A DNA stretch of 6,001 nucleotides, taken from positions 1 to 6,001 of the forward strand of contig JAIUYC010000292.1 in NCBI GenBank assembly GCA_020216575.1, given 5' to 3'. Source of the stretch: Coleofasciculus sp. S288 (GTDB taxonomy: Bacteria; Cyanobacteriota; Cyanobacteriia; Cyanobacteriales; Coleofasciculaceae). Shown here one piece after another: positions 5,619 to 6,001 of the stretch. The notes under the pieces are model-generated. The model was not told the DNA's origin. It made no database searches and saw only the letters and a program-made list of their open reading frames with translations. The position numbers and the translations under genes were made by a program. Each line of letters begins with the position of its first letter. Positions within the stretch are counted from its first letter, which is position 1.

Positions 5619-5669
5619 CCTAGCCTTCGGCAACTCCTACGGGGAACGGCAAGCCGCTCCGCGTTTAGG
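5619..5669. repeat. Cyanobacterial 'ggcaacggcaagccgctccgcg' type repeat
   Basis: This GC-rich stretch starts with CCTAGCCTTCGGCAAC and ends with AAGCCGCTCCGCGTTTAGG, in an otherwise A/T-rich spacer. It matches the look of short repeats that occur in many copies between cyanobacterial genes (from memory; not searched). It contains two GGCAA units (5629-5633 and 5648-5652), and its ends CCTAG.../...TTTAGG are partially complementary. Its composition contrasts sharply with both flanks. Confidence 0.55.
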
Positions 5670-5713
5670 TTCAAAAAAGAATCGTAGCCGATTTGGTATC
5701 AGCCCAAGCAAGA

Positions 5714-5737
5714 AATCCCTTAGAGTTTCTAGGGATT
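5714..5737. terminator. Compact hairpin, possible weak terminator
   Basis: AATCCCT (5714-5720) pairs with AGGGATT (5731-5737). After one bulged T, an inner AGA/TCT pair extends this to about 10 bp with a 3-base loop. On the minus strand it lies about 125 bases beyond the stop codon of the gene at the right edge and is followed by only a mixed TTTCTTG run, so it is at best a weak terminator for that gene. It may instead be part of the repeat material in the spacer. Confidence 0.35.
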
Positions 5738-5861
5738 GTTTGAAACACACAATAACTTCATCAAGATATTTTTTTCTCTATCTCAAGAAAGGGACTTGTA
5801 TCCCAATGAACAAAGGAAAACTATTTATTTTGACGTTTGCTTTCTCACTATTCTTAAATCT

Positions 5862-6001
5862 CTAGCGGTGAGTTTCCCGCAAAGCTTGCAGATAATCAAT
5901 TGCTGCCTCTAGTTCAGAAGAATAGGAGTAAGAAAATTCTTCAAACCAAAGACCTTCTTCAGAGTGGCGATCTAATTGTTTTAGCCACTCCTTTGCCTGT
6001 T
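5862..6001 (-). CDS. 3' end of an unrecognised gene (partial)
   Basis: An open frame enters from the right edge on the minus strand and ends with TAG at 5862-5864, giving 45 C-terminal residues. The peptide begins QAKEWLKQLDRHSEEGLWFE and ends DYLQALRETHR. It is acidic, rich in Glu, Leu and aromatic residues, and looks helical, with no cysteine, membrane segment or known motif. The composition looks like coding sequence: no internal stops and plausible codon use in line with the neighbours. I do not recognise the family. Its strand agrees with every other gene here, but 678 bases of spacer make co-transcription with the VWA pair unlikely. Confidence 0.65.
   Translation of the reverse strand, partial: QAKEWLKQLDRHSEEGLWFEEFSYSYSSELEAAIDYLQALRETHR

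Larger units (their letters stand above)
5184..5861. other. Repeat-rich intergenic spacer without a supported gene
   Basis: These 678 bases separate the first VWA gene from the partial gene at the right edge. They hold an 8-bp inverted pair GACTTTTA (5283-5290) / TAAAAGTC (5339-5346), a 63-base mini inverted-repeat element (5465-5527), a 51-base cyanobacterial-type repeat (5619-5669) and a compact hairpin (5714-5737). Short plus-strand open frames at 5362-5571 and 5602-5865 run through these repeats, have no family resemblance, and are not supported as genes. The promoter of the VWA pair is presumably in 5200-5290 (minus strand), where the sequence is A/T-rich, for example seven A residues on the minus strand near 5214-5221. 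Confidence 0.75.

Noticed and set aside
5602..5865. Plus-strand open frame of 87 codons
   Set aside because: It runs through the GC-rich repeat at 5619-5669 and the hairpin at 5714-5737, has no good ribosome site, has mixed composition, and ends against the better-supported minus-strand partial gene.
5806..5865. Tiny plus-strand frame MNKGKLFILTFAFSLFLNL with a signal-peptide-like hydrophobic core
   Set aside because: It has only 19 residues, its nearest GGGA is 11 bases away, and it overlaps the stop codon of the opposite-strand gene. A chance A/T-rich hydrophobic reading is more likely.
3688..6001. Absence of HIP1 octamers in the right 2.3 kb, considered as a sign of horizontal transfer
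   Set aside because: Six sites in 6 kb is too few for the gap to mean much. Near-matches GCGATCGT occur in both VWA genes, and codon use looks like that of the neighbours.

Overview
The window looks like chromosomal DNA of a filamentous-type cyanobacterium. Three things point this way. There are six copies of the cyanobacterial palindrome HIP1 (GCGATCGC; first bases at 374, 644, 2103, 2808, 2901 and 3680). There is an ldpA gene and an ATPase/R3H gene of the Ycf45 type, both characteristic of cyanobacteria. The spacers carry short dispersed repeats of the kind common in Nostoc, Microcoleus and related genomes. I cannot name the species.

Every supported gene lies on the minus strand. In transcription order (right to left) they are: the 3' end of an unrecognised gene (5862 to beyond 6001); a roughly 680-base repeat-rich spacer; two tandem von Willebrand A (VWA) domain genes (4566-5183 and 3866-4468); an intrinsic terminator at about 3774-3807; a structured spacer; ldpA (2162-3574); the ATPase/R3H gene (270-2084); a spacer with a large imperfect dyad; and a tRNA-Gln gene (17-88) with its own promoter.

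Functionally, the two VWA genes are a recent tandem duplication, about 80% identical over 198 ungapped residues, and probably form one transcription unit. They encode small soluble metal-binding (MIDAS) proteins. ldpA encodes an iron-sulfur protein known from Synechococcus elongatus to pass redox/light information to the circadian clock. It is separated by only 77 bases from the ATPase/R3H gene, a putative nucleic-acid-binding ATPase of unknown role, with no visible terminator between them, so the two may be co-transcribed.

The most unusual feature is in ldpA. Two stretches of intergenic-type repeat DNA sit in frame inside the gene, one of them between the two iron-sulfur motifs, and they largely explain why this LdpA is longer than usual. 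I found no CRISPR array, transposase, phage gene or recognisable new multi-gene defence system.
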